Source: MGBC163016 sp964518575
Lineage (GTDB): Bacteria; Actinomycetota; Coriobacteriia; Coriobacteriales; Eggerthellaceae
NCBI GenBank assembly: GCA_964518575.1
Contig: CAZFGW010000018.1
Location: 1 to 42,843, forward strand
Direction of reading: 5' to 3'
Length of the DNA: 42,843 nt
The notes under the pieces were generated by a model. That model worked only from the letters and a program-made list of their open reading frames with translations, ran no database searches and was not told the origin of the DNA. The position numbers were made by a program, and so were the translations under genes. Below, piece by piece: positions 42,712 through 42,843 of this stretch (within the stretch, counting starts at the first letter, position 1; each line of letters starts with the position of its first letter).

Positions 42712-42843
42712 TTAATTTGGGGTGGCTGGGGGGTGGTCGTTGTCTTTCCGCTTTTGATGCGGAAAGACAACGCGGTCCGCAGTCGAGGTGCAGGCAGACG
42801 GCACGGGTGTGCCTGCCAGCAGTTTCGCGACCAACGAGACGCG
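42712..42843 (-). CDS. possible 3' end of a gene entering from the right
   Basis: The minus strand is open from the window edge to a TAA at 42712-42714 (43 residues, VSLVAKLLAGTPVPSACTS and so on). No family is recognised. It overlaps a perfect 13-base-pair hairpin at 42739-42771 (GTTGTCTTTCCGC and its complement), which is unusual inside a coding end. The coding status is weak. Confidence 0.25.
   Translation of the reverse strand, partial: RVSLVAKLLAGTPVPSACTSTADRVVFPHQKRKDNDHPPATPN
42739..42771. other. perfect 13-bp inverted repeat near the right edge
   Basis: Arms GTTGTCTTTCCGC and GCGGAAAGACAAC flank a seven-base loop. No T run follows on either side within a few bases, so a simple terminator is not supported. 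Confidence 0.7.

Overview
The window is about 43 kb from a strictly anaerobic, Gram-positive bacterium, most likely an actinobacterium of the class Coriobacteriia (Eggerthella/Slackia-like). This assignment is inference. It rests on moderate to high GC in the genes, an oxygen-sensitive class III ribonucleotide reductase, secreted giant proteins with LPxTG-like sorting signals (LSDTG, LAQTG), a fibro-slime/SpaA adhesin, an InlB-repeat protein, and a zinc-ribbon MscL. A run of ten N at 12861-12870 shows that this is a draft assembly.

Layout. 1-2.8 kb: a Fic remnant, a metallophosphoesterase and a WYL regulator. 2.9-9.1 kb: a sortase-anchored fibro-slime/SpaA adhesin of about 2,085 residues whose signal-peptide start is out of frame across an A6 tract. 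9.2-9.9 kb: a thpR fragment cut off by a dispersed repeat, and an orphan cobalamin-riboswitch-like element. 9.9-14.3 kb: nrdD, an MscS channel and nrdG, with tandem NrdR boxes upstream of nrdD. 14.5-19.4 kb: a polytopic DUF6020-like protein, a 103-residue unknown, a homocysteine-methyltransferase-like protein lacking its Cys-Cys motif, tRNA-Arg(CCU) and a zinc-ribbon/DUF4013 membrane protein. 19.4-20.5 kb: repeats. 20.5-30.9 kb: a three-gene surface locus (small secreted protein, single-pass membrane protein, giant InlB-repeat protein with LAQTG anchor). 31.3-33.9 kb: a second DUF6020-like protein. 34.5-36.1 kb: a TVP38-type membrane protein and a PRC-barrel protein with abutting reading frames. 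36.3-38.8 kb: a hybrid histidine kinase with two receiver domains and an upstream array of seven 11-bp direct repeats. 39.2-42.4 kb: a YtxH protein, a phosphohexomutase and MscL.

The main structure not explained by genes is a dispersed intergenic hairpin family with core GGGCGAGATGAATCTCGCCC. About 17 hairpin copies plus several half-copies are present, in both orientations. Several copies carry paired changes that keep the stem intact, so the hairpin itself seems to be maintained. Pairs of copies in opposite orientation form larger composite units, one of which (265 bp) is repeated 493 bp away with seven mismatches.

Functionally, the window concentrates on the cell envelope: two giant adhesins, a small surface locus, two polytopic GT-C-like proteins, two mechanosensitive channels and other membrane proteins. 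Anaerobic dNTP synthesis, a sensor kinase and sugar-phosphate metabolism make up the rest. Nearly all genes are on the minus strand; exceptions are the WYL regulator and the thpR fragment.
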